64,000 nt of DNA, taken from the NCBI GenBank assembly GCA_021927905.1, contig BLLK01000019.1, positions 248,001-312,000 on the forward strand, in the 5' to 3' direction. Under the pieces are notes generated by a model. The model did not search any database, was not told the DNA's origin, and was given only the letters and a program-made list of their open reading frames with translations. Made by a program: the position numbers and the translations under genes. This DNA comes from Chaetoceros tenuissimus. Its lineage: Eukaryota > Bacillariophyta > Thalassiosirophyceae > Chaetocerotales > Chaetocerotaceae. Every line of letters starts with the position of its first letter. Within the stretch, counting starts at the first letter, position 1. Shown in pieces: positions 31,221-41,628 of the stretch.

Positions 31221-32312
31221 ATGGATGCATGTGGAGGACTTCAGCTAGTCTTCTCTGGAGATGGAGAAGAGAAAGCAATCGACGTGGAAGCAGAATACAA
31301 AGACATTTTCACCAACACTAGCATGTACCAACTTACTCAAGACGATGTACAAATACAATACCGACAAAGACTTGGCAGTGGAGCATTCTGTAATGTCTAT
31401 CCCTGCTTTGTCAAGAATGGACGTACAAAGCAATTTAATGAACGTCTGCCTCCTTTCGCAATCAAAATGTTGAATTATGAACTGGCAGAGAATCCTAAAT
31501 TGCTGCAGGCTGCCTTTGATGATATTTGTCATGAAGCGGAAATTATACAAAAATTAAGTCATGAAAATATCACGAGTATGTATGGTATGTGTGATTTAGA
31601 GATTGGGAAGAAGAATATGACGGATTTCTTTATAGTGACTGAAAAGTTAGAAGGGACTTTAGGTGGTAAACTTGAAAAATGGGCCAAAATTCGTGGGTCC
31701 TTCAAGAAATTCGTTCCTGCGGATGCTGTGGAGTTGAGAATTAATTTAGTGGCCAAGCCTCTAGCTGATGCATTTCGATATATCCATTCACAAAATATTA
31801 TATATCGTGATTTGAAACCTGGCAACATTGGTTTTGATGCCAAGGGAAATGTGAAATTGTTTGACTTTGGTCTAGCTGTTGTGATTGAGAAGGAAAATGG
31901 ATTCATTCGAGGCAAAGCTGGAACGTTGCGTTACATGTGCCCTGAGATGAAGGCTGAGAAAGGTAGAGGACAATATTCATTTACTGCAGATGTATACTCC
32001 TATGCCATCTTATTATGGGAAATAGTAGCAAGTAGGATACCATTTGAAAAAGAAATTCCAATGTCACAGTTTTCTACACCCAAAGAATTGCCCATAGATA
32101 AAAGGCCAAATTTGAAGTATATTGAGTCAACTGATTTAGGCAATCTATTAGTGAAAGCGTGGGAGACAGATCCAATGAGACGATTAACGTTTGAACAACT
32201 GATTCCTGAACTGGAATTAGTATCGAAATATTTCCAAGCGGAAAGAGAAAAGTCTGACAAGAAGAAAAAGCCAAGCAAGAAAATCTATGGATCGGTAATG
32301 AATAACTATTGA
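31221..32312 (+). CDS. Protein kinase, TKL-like
   Basis: A 363-residue soluble kinase that is little more than the catalytic domain. The Gly loop is LGSGAFCNVY (52-60). The ATP lysine is in AIK (82), the catalytic loop is YRDLKPGN (Asp 198, with Tyr in place of the usual His), the Mg site is DFG (216), and the activation segment ends RYMCPE, where Cys replaces the Ala of APE. TADVYSYAILLWEI is the F-helix, typical of the tyrosine-kinase-like group. The 45 residues before the kinase domain are acidic; the C-terminus is Lys-rich (KSDKKKKPSKK). An active Ser/Thr kinase is expected since Lys, Asp and DFG are all present. Substrate unknown. Single exon, start ATG 31221. Confidence 0.87.
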   Translation: MDACGGLQLVFSGDGEEKAIDVEAEYKDIFTNTSMYQLTQDDVQIQYRQRLGSGAFCNVYPCFVKNGRTKQFNERLPPFAIKMLNYELAENPKLLQAAFDDICHEAEIIQKLSHENITSMYGMCDLEIGKKNMTDFFIVTEKLEGTLGGKLEKWAKIRGSFKKFVPADAVELRINLVAKPLADAFRYIHSQNIIYRDLKPGNIGFDAKGNVKLFDFGLAVVIEKENGFIRGKAGTLRYMCPEMKAEKGRGQYSFTADVYSYAILLWEIVASRIPFEKEIPMSQFSTPKELPIDKRPNLKYIESTDLGNLLVKAWETDPMRRLTFEQLIPELELVSKYFQAEREKSDKKKKPSKKIYGSVMNNY

Positions 32313-32699
32313 CTATCAATGGTGAAGGATTCTCTATTGATTGTGCAACAACGAGATTGGAAAACTGTTGTGTGGAGGATCCTTCACATTGCTCTTGTAT
32401 TGATTCTTTGTTATATGGCAAGATAGTGCATGTATGATTTCTGTGAGAGGTGCAAACATCTTTTGAAAGTAAGCGTGAAAGTATGTAATAAGGTCATAAG
32501 ACAGAATTACATGTGTCTATTCAAATCAGTGTAAAACCTCTTCATCACAAAAAATAATTGATAACTTTTTAAAAATATAGCCGTTGGAAAGAAGTTAAAA
32601 TATAAGAAGTGCCTCATTACACTTTATCACGTTACTATCATAACAATACATGAGACACGAGAACAACACCATATCTAATTAGTTAATAGTTTTAGAAAT
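32313..32699. other. Intergenic region, tandem genes
   Basis: 3' flank of the kinase gene and promoter of the RING gene. AT-rich, no other feature. Confidence 0.4.
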
Positions 32700-34376
32700 A
32701 TGAAGAGTGGAATGACTGAACAAAGGCCTCTGCGTCGCTCTTCACGTAGAGCTGTAACCAAAGTTACTTCCTACAAAGAAGTAGAACATGAAGACGAAGA
32801 TCAGACCGTTGATAATCCTATCGATGACAAGAAATCGGCAGAACAGCAGCAGCAAGTACTCAATCAACAAAAATCTACATCTAACAATCATGCAAAACAA
32901 GAGAATATCTACAAAGAATTTGAATGCCCAATTTGTCTCGATGTATTGAACAATGCCTTCCTAATTCCCGAGTGTTGCCATAGGTTTTGTGAAGGCTGTA
33001 TTCACAAGTCTATAGCTTCAGGTAATAATGAATGTCCAACTTGTCGAGTACATATTACTACAAAAAGAAGTTTGCGGAAAGATGCCATGGTTGACAGCTT
33101 GCTTAAAATTGTAGGAAATCTCAAGGCAAAGATTGAAGATTTAGAACAGAACAAAGAAGAGTCAAGAGAGGAAGGATATTTTCGATACGGCGATAGTCAC
33201 TCTTCTCTAATGAATGATAGCGAATATGATTCTCAAGATGCTCCAAGTATAAGAAACAAACAAACAAAGAAAGCCACACTAAAAAGTAAGAAAAGCTGTG
33301 CCGACAAACTCAATGTGCAACAAGAGTCTTCTTCAGCTACCTCTGAGAAGCAAACAAGGGCAAACAAGAGAACAATTTCAGAGACGTCCAAAAATACGCA
33401 GCGCATAAGCAAAAAGACTCGAAAACAAAAACGAGCAGTAGAAGAAAAGATTTGGACAAGAAGTGAGTTCATGAAACTTTCTTTTGAGGAAAAACTTGAC
33501 GTTCTGGCAAAGTATAAGGAGGTGCATGGCAATTGCAATGTGTCACGGGAAGATACCAAACACGCTAGTCTTGCATGGTGGGTCTATAGATTAAGAATCA
33601 CAAGGCGGGGTGACAAGAGAGGGTACAAGGATTTCAAACTGACTCCAGCCAAAATAGCAGAACTCGATAAGTTGGGGTTTCAATGGAAATTGGAAAAGTC
33701 GTTTGAGGAGCACTTCAATGATTTGAAAGAATACAAGGCTCGATATGGCCATTGTAACGTGCCTTTAAAACACAAAGATGTGCCAACTCTTGGAAATTGG
33801 TGTAGAGCTATGAAGGCTAATTATCAGTTAATCCAACGAGGCAAGAAACCTTTGCGACGACTTAATCAGGAAATGATTGATAAATTAGATAGTATAGGCT
33901 TTCCATGGAAAGTGAGCAAGTGCCGTACATTTCAAGAACATTTATCTGACTTGAAGGAGTTCAAAAAGAAATATGGACATTGTAATGTTACATCGAAGTA
34001 CAATCCTGCACTTGCAGGGTGGTGTGCTGAAATTCGAAAAGGATACAAACATTTTGTTTCTGGGAAGAAAGCAGCATCTTATAACTTGACTCCCTCTATG
34101 GTTGATCAGCTGGAGCAACTTGGCTTTGTCTTTAAAAAAGTAAGAAGTTTTGAAGAGTATATTCATGATTTACAAACGTTCAAGGATGAATACGGCCATT
34201 GTTATGTACCCAAGAGATACAAAGATAATCAACAGCTCGGGAGATGGGTTATGGCAATGAGAGGAGCATACAAGTCTATTCAAGCTGGAAAGAAACCTCA
34301 TCATCGCCTCACGAAGCAAATGATAAATCGGCTCAATGATATGGGTTTTAGCTGGCAAGGAAAAAGATATCGATGA
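32700..34376 (+). CDS. RING-finger protein with four helicase-associated (HA) repeats
   Basis: A 558-residue protein. Residues 76-115 are a C3HC4 RING (CPIC, C-C-H-RF-C-EG-C, CPTC), a likely E3 ubiquitin-ligase module. A Lys/Ser-rich linker with basic clusters (KKTRKQKRA) serves as a probable nuclear signal. From about 260 to the end there are four HA domains of roughly 70 residues, each with the signature YGHCNV (GNCNV, YGHCNV, YGHCNV, YGHCYV), a W at the domain centre and LGFxW or MGFxW at the end. HA domains are thought to bind nucleic acid and are greatly multiplied in diatoms. The pairing suggests ubiquitylation directed to DNA- or RNA-bound targets, which is an inference. Single exon; all RING ligands present. 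Confidence 0.88.
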   Translation: MKSGMTEQRPLRRSSRRAVTKVTSYKEVEHEDEDQTVDNPIDDKKSAEQQQQVLNQQKSTSNNHAKQENIYKEFECPICLDVLNNAFLIPECCHRFCEGCIHKSIASGNNECPTCRVHITTKRSLRKDAMVDSLLKIVGNLKAKIEDLEQNKEESREEGYFRYGDSHSSLMNDSEYDSQDAPSIRNKQTKKATLKSKKSCADKLNVQQESSSATSEKQTRANKRTISETSKNTQRISKKTRKQKRAVEEKIWTRSEFMKLSFEEKLDVLAKYKEVHGNCNVSREDTKHASLAWWVYRLRITRRGDKRGYKDFKLTPAKIAELDKLGFQWKLEKSFEEHFNDLKEYKARYGHCNVPLKHKDVPTLGNWCRAMKANYQLIQRGKKPLRRLNQEMIDKLDSIGFPWKVSKCRTFQEHLSDLKEFKKKYGHCNVTSKYNPALAGWCAEIRKGYKHFVSGKKAASYNLTPSMVDQLEQLGFVFKKVRSFEEYIHDLQTFKDEYGHCYVPKRYKDNQQLGRWVMAMRGAYKSIQAGKKPHHRLTKQMINRLNDMGFSWQGKRYR

Positions 34377-35219
34377 AATACTACTCAAACATGTTTCAAT
34401 GATCATGCATTTTTATACATAGTTAATTTAAATGAGAGCAAAGCTTACCTATCTACAGTGTATTGCTAAGGAAAGTACCAATTTCATAGGAGTCTGCACT
34501 CAAACCTTACGACCGTGAGGATTACGTACGTCATTGTACAAGTTTCTTCAAACTTGTGCTGTTGGGTTTTGGTAGTTTCGAGAAATCCAAGAAGAAGAGG
34601 CAGGAGACGGAGACTGGCAGAAGAAAAGGTAGAAGACATGTTGTGATACATGATACTTCGAGACGATAGATAGAGATGTAAAAAGTTCAAGTGTAAACAA
34701 GTACTACTTGAGGTTTTCTATGAGAATCTAGAATGGGACGATGAAGAAGCATGGAAGAAGGCAGGTATTGAAAAAAACTATTTGAACACAAAAGCAAAGT
34801 ACAAAATCACCATGACTGATCCTGCATATGTTGAGCACTTGAAAATTGGTGAAACATGGGATGGAAGATGAATGATCTGCACTTTAAAAATACAATTGTC
34901 AACTACAAATGCAAACTAGATATATAAAAATATAATGTCCAGAAGTTACAAAAGCCATCCTCCACACTTGGTTTTGCTAGAGCTGGAAGAATTCTGTTTT
35001 ATTTATTCAATTTCAGAATACAAAGAAAGATTCGTTCCAAAATGGTATTTTCAGTCGGGTCTTTTTTAGATTTTTTAGTCCCACTGGAAGGGTTCGCTGT
35101 TTAGGCTTCTCAAATATACTCCGACCATTTTCATTTTCAAAGCGAGTTGAACATCGCAAAGTTGTATCTTTTGTGTTCTCATATTACATCAAAGATATCT
35201 ACCATAAAAAGAAATCAAA
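34377..35219. other. Intergenic region with a coding relic
   Basis: Non-coding apart from the short protein-like frame listed next; the last 250 bp are the presumed promoter of the gene at 35220. Confidence 0.4.
34673..34871 (+). pseudogene. Short coding relic or last exon of an unseen gene
   Basis: A frame open from about 34673 to TGA 34869-34871 reads protein-like: LEWDDEEAWKKAGIEKNY, then KITMTDPAYVEHLKIGETW. The composition and the DPAYVEHLKIG phrase look like genuine coding sequence, but there is no ATG context, signal or neighbouring exon. It may be the 3' remnant of a lost gene. Family not identified. Confidence 0.35.
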
Positions 35220-37016
35220 ATGAGTGAAAGAAATGGATCCCTCACCCCGTTGTCTTCAAACAGAGACATGAATGAAAATCCTCAAGAGAAAAGGGCAAAA
35301 GAGCCCGAGTATCCGTTCGATGAAGAAGAAATAAGAAAGATGTTTCTATCAACTTCTCACGAAAAAGAAGTGGAGAAGTTGATAGAAATAATTGAAAATG
35401 ATGATGAAGATGAAAAATCATCCGTAGAGAAAGAATCGGAACACATCGAAAACACTCAAATTCAAGTAAAAGATTACGAGGATGTCAAACCGCTGTTACC
35501 TCGATATGTAGGAAGTGTATCTGAGGTCAAAGATGACTCTCTCAAGTCTATTGACAAGTCGAAGAAAAAGATATCTTCCACTTCACCTATGGAAGAGAAT
35601 ATTTGCGAAGAAATACATATCGATCTTCATATGCACGCGATTTATACTTTGGCATCAAGCAAGTCGGGACTCAACAAGTTTGGCAATGTTTCAGTATCAA
35701 TCATACTTTTCCTTTTGCAAATATATGTGTTCATTTTAGTTTCGTTTTCATTCATTCAGCCAACATGCCGCAATCATTCCGATTGTCCGACAGGTACATT
35801 CTGTGAGCTCGGTAGTACTAAACGCTGTAATGATTGCACAATGTACATTGATCAGGAGAGGAATTTCACTGATTTTCTTGATTCACAATATCTTGGAGAA
35901 TCTTGTCTACCAAAGATCCAAGATGACTACAACCTTACGAGTACGTCAATATGGTCCACTGAAGTCTTTCATCCTTGGAGTGAATACAATCACGATATTG
36001 GCGATTCTCAACTGGAAGATACATCTATGGAAGTTTGCAGAGCCATCCACCATTGCCTCAAAACGGATGCCATTGATGACAAATGTGATTTCATCTTTCG
36101 AAATCAGCACTATCTCGACGCCACATCTATATTGACATTGATACTAGCTGCTGCGTCAATAGTGGCATTGATAGGGATGGATATAAAAGCTACTCGAGAT
36201 CAAGAAGAATACTTATTTCGTCATGCTCCCAATGGTCTGATGAAGCATATCTTGGGCAGTCTATCTATAGCTAAAAGATTTGGATTGCCTATTGTCATTA
36301 CCAGAGCAGCAATCTTTATTTACAGTTCACTGCCACTTCAGCCATTGAATATTCTATTTAGCAGCATCGCCATCATTTTGATACAATACTCGGACAAGTT
36401 GATATCCAAAGCAATCATTAGTTCGAGACGAGAAGCAAAGATTCAAAAGCATTATCAGACATCGATGCAGAATCATCTTTACGGTTCCAAGGATACAAGA
36501 GGAGTGTTTATGGATGGCATAATCATTGCAACCTCGTTCACACTTCTTCTCTTGTGCGTTCTAGGCTTGGAACAGATGACTGACTTTGAAATTGACAGGT
36601 CACTAAGCAACACATTTGATACTAGTTGCACAGGAATTGCAAACATGATTTACTTGATCTCATGGGTAGCACTTTTATTTCTAGTACTTGCCAATGTACT
36701 CTGCATGCTCTTATGGGATCCAAACAAAAAGAGAAGACCGATATGGCTAGATTTGCCTTTGTTTTTCTCGGGAGTGAGTTTATTTCTTACTTTGGACTTT
36801 ATTGGTGTTTTGATTCAACATTACATGGGTAATAAGCATACAATCTTTGCCTTTGTAGATGAACTTGGAGAAACACATTTCCAACTACTTGATCTACTTT
36901 ATCTACTACCCATTGTGATGTTCTTCATTTTCGGAGTGTTGACCATGATATTAGAGAGGCGATATAGGAAAGGAACAGAAGACGATTCGTCAACGAGAAG
37001 AAACATGAGTCAGTGA
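35220..37016 (+). CDS. Polytopic membrane protein with Cys-rich luminal loop, unknown family
   Basis: A single 598-codon frame. The first 150 residues are acidic and cytosolic-like. TM1 (VSIILFLLQIYVFILVSFSFI) is followed by a Cys-rich external loop of about 130 residues (CRNHSDCPTGTFCELGSTKRC, then CRAIHHCLK) with N-glycosylation-type sites. About six further membrane segments follow, e.g. ATSILTLILAAASIVALIG, IIIATSFTLLLLCVLGL and LLDLLYLLPIVMFFIFGVL. The cytoplasmic tail is short. Similar loop patterns occur in diatom surface proteins of no known function. I cannot assign a family; channel, transporter or receptor are all possible. Confidence 0.7.
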   Translation: MSERNGSLTPLSSNRDMNENPQEKRAKEPEYPFDEEEIRKMFLSTSHEKEVEKLIEIIENDDEDEKSSVEKESEHIENTQIQVKDYEDVKPLLPRYVGSVSEVKDDSLKSIDKSKKKISSTSPMEENICEEIHIDLHMHAIYTLASSKSGLNKFGNVSVSIILFLLQIYVFILVSFSFIQPTCRNHSDCPTGTFCELGSTKRCNDCTMYIDQERNFTDFLDSQYLGESCLPKIQDDYNLTSTSIWSTEVFHPWSEYNHDIGDSQLEDTSMEVCRAIHHCLKTDAIDDKCDFIFRNQHYLDATSILTLILAAASIVALIGMDIKATRDQEEYLFRHAPNGLMKHILGSLSIAKRFGLPIVITRAAIFIYSSLPLQPLNILFSSIAIILIQYSDKLISKAIISSRREAKIQKHYQTSMQNHLYGSKDTRGVFMDGIIIATSFTLLLLCVLGLEQMTDFEIDRSLSNTFDTSCTGIANMIYLISWVALLFLVLANVLCMLLWDPNKKRRPIWLDLPLFFSGVSLFLTLDFIGVLIQHYMGNKHTIFAFVDELGETHFQLLDLLYLLPIVMFFIFGVLTMILERRYRKGTEDDSSTRRNMSQ

Positions 37017-37098
37017 TGATTCTACATACTAGGTACAAGACTTATTCTAATTCATTTCATGTACATAAAATATTCTTATTTATCTCTACCAACACTAT

Positions 37099-38052
37099 CT
37101 ATGTAGAAGTCAAGAGCCTATTGGCAGCATGTTCTACATTATTATCACTTCTACGAAGCGCCAAGACCACCGCATCCCTGTCAAATCCCATGGCAGTCAA
37201 GGTCGCAATCGCCTCTTCACTAGGTTCCTCCGCCATAGGCATCGGTTCATATTCCGGTTGAGCAGGCGGTGCACCAGGTACTTGAGGTAAATGAGGTCGA
37301 TTCTGTACATTCCCAAAACCTGCCGCTCTTTGAAATTCCTGTACAGATTGTCTCCTCCCCGCTGAAGCAATATAAGAAGGTGCATGACTCAAATCCTCCA
37401 AACCAATCGCTTTTCCAACCGCAAGACCAAAATTCATGACAAAGTTCGGCACAGGAAAGTCAACTTTACTCAATGGAGAATATTTACTCATACAGAGTAT
37501 ACCAGCTGCATAACCTGACATGAATGGAATGATACTATTGATTCCCTGATTGTTCATGATCTGAAAAGCTAAAAGAAATGTCATGGCTTTCTCTGAAAAG
37601 TCGAATCCTAATACAGATGCAAATTTAGGATACAATCTTGGTGTATATCTTGTATACAAATACATTAAAACTCCCAATATAGGATATAAACCCGTTGCAA
37701 ACTTTTCTTGTTGAAAGATACACTGAATAGCTGTCGCTGTTGTAATGGTCTTGCATAAAAATTTGACATAAGCTTCGGAACCGAATTCTCGTTCAAATCT
37801 TTTGGAAAGGGGGATGAAACTCGCCAAGCCGAAAATGATTTCTCCCAATGATGCAAAGGTGAGGGGATACATGACTAGTCTGTAGTATTCATTGTTTTCA
37901 AGAACGTCTTTTAGATTGAGTGCGATGAGGTCTGTGTTGTCGTTGAGAATGAAGAAGAAGGCGACGGTTGATAGACACATGAATTTGGTCAGAGGTGCTC
38001 CTTGAAAAAGGCCTGGTTGCTGATAACGGCTTGGGTTCGTTGTTCTTGTCAT
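37099..38052 (-). CDS. UBAC2: UBAC2-like rhomboid pseudoprotease with C-terminal UBA domain
   Basis: A 317-residue ER membrane protein. Residues about 15-210 form a rhomboid/derlin-like six-TM unit (LTKFMCLSTVAFFFILND, YYRLVMYPLTFASLGEIIFG, IIPFMSGYAAGIL). No GxSG/His catalytic pair is visible, so it is a pseudoprotease, like UBAC2 and derlins. After a proline-rich linker the last 40 residues are a UBA domain (EEAIATLTAMGFDRDAVVLA, ending NVEHAANRLL), which binds ubiquitin. The family works in ER-associated degradation and lipid-droplet protein trafficking. Start is ATG 38052. It converges closely with the gene at 35220 (about 80 bp between stops). Length and domain order match the family. 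Confidence 0.88.
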   Translation of the reverse strand: MTRTTNPSRYQQPGLFQGAPLTKFMCLSTVAFFFILNDNTDLIALNLKDVLENNEYYRLVMYPLTFASLGEIIFGLASFIPLSKRFEREFGSEAYVKFLCKTITTATAIQCIFQQEKFATGLYPILGVLMYLYTRYTPRLYPKFASVLGFDFSEKAMTFLLAFQIMNNQGINSIIPFMSGYAAGILCMSKYSPLSKVDFPVPNFVMNFGLAVGKAIGLEDLSHAPSYIASAGRRQSVQEFQRAAGFGNVQNRPHLPQVPGAPPAQPEYEPMPMAEEPSEEAIATLTAMGFDRDAVVLALRRSDNNVEHAANRLLTST

Positions 38053-38338
38053 TCTTTTTATATGGTTTGTAGATTAGTTTAGATGTGTTTGTAGAGTAAC
38101 AGAGGAAAAGATGAATTAACAGAATGAATGAATTAATTAGGAATTAGATCTTTCTTTGATCTTTGATCTTCTGTTGTCTGTTGTCTCAGCTTGAATGAGT
38201 TTAGTAAGCACATCCCTGAAAGAAGAAAGAAAAGGACAGAAAAGAAGAAGTATAATACGAGTAAAATAACAATGACGACATCTAAGTGAAAGTTATAATT
38301 TTACATCGTCTAGCTCTTGCTCGTAACAATTTTCAAAA

Positions 38339-40985
38339 TCAATTCAACTCATCATGTTTTTCTATGATCTTTTTGATGATGCAGTAGAGACTGACTTGGC
38401 GATATTCTTTTTGGGTGTAGATTGGAGTTGCAATATCTTGATACACTTTCATGAATTTTTCAGGTGTATTTTCCAAAAAGTAATCAAAGTTTGGCTCGGT
38501 GCCTTTGTCATGATCTTGTTCGTGAACCACAATGATGGGGATCTTTTCATCAATGACAGCTTGAAGGATTGGTCCTAGCTTTGCAATGTTTCTCTCTGCA
38601 AAAGTATCTTTGTTCAAATATAGAAGAAAAACCTTGAAGTTTTTTGACTCGAGTTGAGATCTCAGTAGACTCCCGCTTTCTTGGTTCATATGAAATTGAG
38701 TTTCAGTAGGAGCTTCGACCTTTTCACTGCTGTCCGTTAGCTGCTGAGGGTTTTTGGCTGTTATGCTTTCCTTCGATTCTTTCAAAATCATGTCTTCAAG
38801 TGAAAAACAACCTGGAACAATACCGAACCATGTTACGTAGTCCTCGGCAACTTTGTCTGAGGCTAACGATTGAATTGCAAATGGTTCTACATCAGATAAA
38901 GACTTTGAGTGGGAGTATATCGTAGATACTACATGTGGTGCTTTGAGACTCTCTTCATCGTGCGATATCCCATTTTCAGCCATGTCAACAATTCTTACCA
39001 CTGGCTTGTCTAGCATTATCACAATTTCTTCAGCAATTTCATTAGAACCTTTATTGGAAGAAATGACAAGGATATCTAATGGAAACTTGATATGTAGAAT
39101 TTTCTCATCATTCGGCATGAGTAAGCCTTTATCACATGCACTCGGTCCAACTTCTTCTTTGTAATATGGTAATTCCTTTAGTATCCTCAAGTAGATAAGT
39201 TTCAAGGATTCAGATGAAAAACTACCACTTTTCAACCACAGGATAGTCTTTTCCTTCCAAACGTTCTCACTCCATAATTCCAATCCGTCATCATTGTTTT
39301 CGCAATTTATTTCACATTCGTTTTTCATAATACCGAGCTCACAATTGGAACCGTCATAGACAACAATGATGGGTTTGTCAAGATGAAGAGCTTGGAAAAA
39401 CTCTCGTCTACAGTTTTTGCTTTCAAAGTAACCTCGACTATAGCAAAGGAGAAAGACAGCACTTTCTTTTACAGATTGCTCCAGATTTTCTGTACTTGAT
39501 AGATTATCGACATCGAGCCATATTCTAAGTTCAGTCATGTAAAGCTGAAGCTTCCTCGCTATAGAATGGCATTTATCCTGCCCACCTTTCCACTTATGAG
39601 ACATGAAGATATGATACTTGCAGTCCTCATGGAGATTGAGATCAGGAGGATACCCTGTACTTTTCAATCTTGCTATTGGTGAATATTGAGATTGAAATAT
39701 TAAAGCTGCAACTGTTACAAAGAGCATTACTGACATGACTGCTATCACAAATATAGATGCTCTTTTCCAGTTTAAAGAATACCCGAAATAAATCCGACAT
39801 GCGCCATCATATTCACATATCCCCAAGACGGAACTATATGCAAATGCTAGTGTCAAGAGGTAGCTACTAAGAACTGCTAATTGAAAGTCATCATGTCTCT
39901 TGTACGGTCTGACATACAACAAGATGAGCATATACAAACTTGAAATTGCAGTTCCTATGGTGGCTTTTAGTAATTTGCTCGTGCCTCGTGGATCTATAAA
40001 ATTGATGAATCCAAGTAGGAAAACTTTGCGCACAGAATCCACAATGTCCCAGTAGATGGCTATATTCGAATTTTGATGAAAGTCTGCCCATAGAAATGCA
40101 AACTTTTTGGCAAATAAACTTGGTCTGAAGGCTAGCAACTATCCCAAATAATCCCAACAATGTAGAACATGGCCAAAGGACAAAGAAAATTGGAAAGAGT
40201 AATGTCAAAATAAAACTATCTCGTACTTTTTCCGATGAGCAGCTAAAAAACTGATCATTGTAATCATCATCTCCTATTTCGTCATGCGGGATAAACTTGC
40301 AACGTTTTGGTACAAATATTTGTTTTGAAATAATTGGCAGAGCTATGTAAAAGATGACCACGGCAATTTGACCTATTGTGGTACTTTCTTCCTTGGTATT
40401 ACTGTTCATGGTCTTACAATACTTTTTCAGCCTTTTCACTAAAAAGTATAGTACCCAAACACAAAGACAAAGTAAATATGGCCAGACTCCAGTAATAATA
40501 TAGGCAATTTCAATTTCAGTCATCCATTGCAATGGGACAAAGTTGAGACCGAAGATCAATGTAAAGTAACGAAAGATTCGTTGCATATCTGGATGCATTT
40601 TGATTCCATAGACGTCTTGAAAGGCAGACATGATTTGATAGAATCCGACCAATATTTTGAGCTTTGAATAAACACTGATGCTTCTGATTGTATTTGATAG
40701 AGTAGTTAAACGACCCGTATACCAAACGAAGAAAGAGAAAACCAGTAGCAGCGATAAAGTTATTATTCCAGAGAGGATGAAGAATCCTATCCCTGAAAAT
40801 CCGGACAATCCTCCTTGTGGACGCAGGTAGATATCCTCCTCGTCTCTATAGTAGTGAGCAGTAGTACCAGGTGTCAAGAGCAAGAATAAACTCAAAAGGA
40901 GTTGCACTAAAGGACTTTTGAATGAAATCATTCTTGAAGAATGAAGAACAGAGTCTACTCTTCCTTCTCTGAATATTTTTTCCAT
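38339..40985 (-). CDS. Short TIR-domain multipass receptor, paralogue 2, with internal deletion/frameshift
   Basis: Close paralogue of the gene at 42304 but without its GCC2/GCC3 ectodomain. A signal-like segment (VQLLLSLFLLLTPGTTA, best start ATG 40931 or 40985) leads into the multipass domain (KLKILVGFYQIMSAFQDVYG, VIFYIALPIISKQIF, IYWDIVDSVRKVFLLGFINF, LYVRPYKRHDDFQL). The cytoplasmic TIR domain follows: YHIFMSHKWKGGQDKC, RIWLDVDNLSS, VFLLCYSRGYFESKNCRREF (Glu in the NADase position) and PIIVVYDG. A second alpha/beta unit at the C-terminus has FKVFLLYLNKDTF and IPIIVVHEQD. Near 40125-40147 the two halves are in different frames, and about 30 nt present in the sister gene is missing. This may be a pseudogene or hold an assembly error; the TIR half (599 codons) is intact. 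Confidence 0.75.
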
Positions 40986-41628
40986 CTCTGAATATTATGT
41001 TAATTGGTTAATCGGGTGTGGAGAGGTGAGACTTCTCGATGATTCATGCAATAAAGAGAGTGAACTCTTTTCGTGGATTCCTGTTTCTCACAATCATCTT
41101 CCATCTTCTCTTCAATTTCCGACTACAATCATATCTTCGTACTATGTAGTAATTTATTGGATGAAAAAAGTGTAATCAACATCAGTTCGGCTTCTCATCG
41201 ATCAAAACTAGTGGAATGACTCGTGCTTTTCATTTGTCACTTCCTGGACTTCCTCCAGCTGCTACATCTTTGCCGCTTTTCTCATAATTGTAGAAAACTC
41301 GATGAAATAGATTCAGTAACCTAATCAAAGCATTTATTCGATGTTGTTTCTTTGGATAGATTCAGATGTTGATGCGTGTGTTCTTTTCATCGCTTCTTTG
41401 GAAAGGAAGGTCGATGTGACCAAGCGATCTGACCATTTCGAAAAGGAAGGAGAAGGGAAAGAAAGAGTTGGGTCGACACGACTGACAATGACGATCTCGA
41501 GGCAAGAGTTGAAAAACTATAATAGCTTTTGCAACGCGGTAATACTTCGTAATAGAAAAATCATCAAGTACTTTTGGCACATTCTAATTTCATTCATTAT
41601 TATATTTACCGAACTAATATCGACGGTC
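40986..41628. other. Intergenic region
   Basis: Promoter of the short TIR receptor gene plus DNA with no supported gene; a plus-strand frame at 41341-41664 overlaps the next gene's end and shows no family features. Confidence 0.35.
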
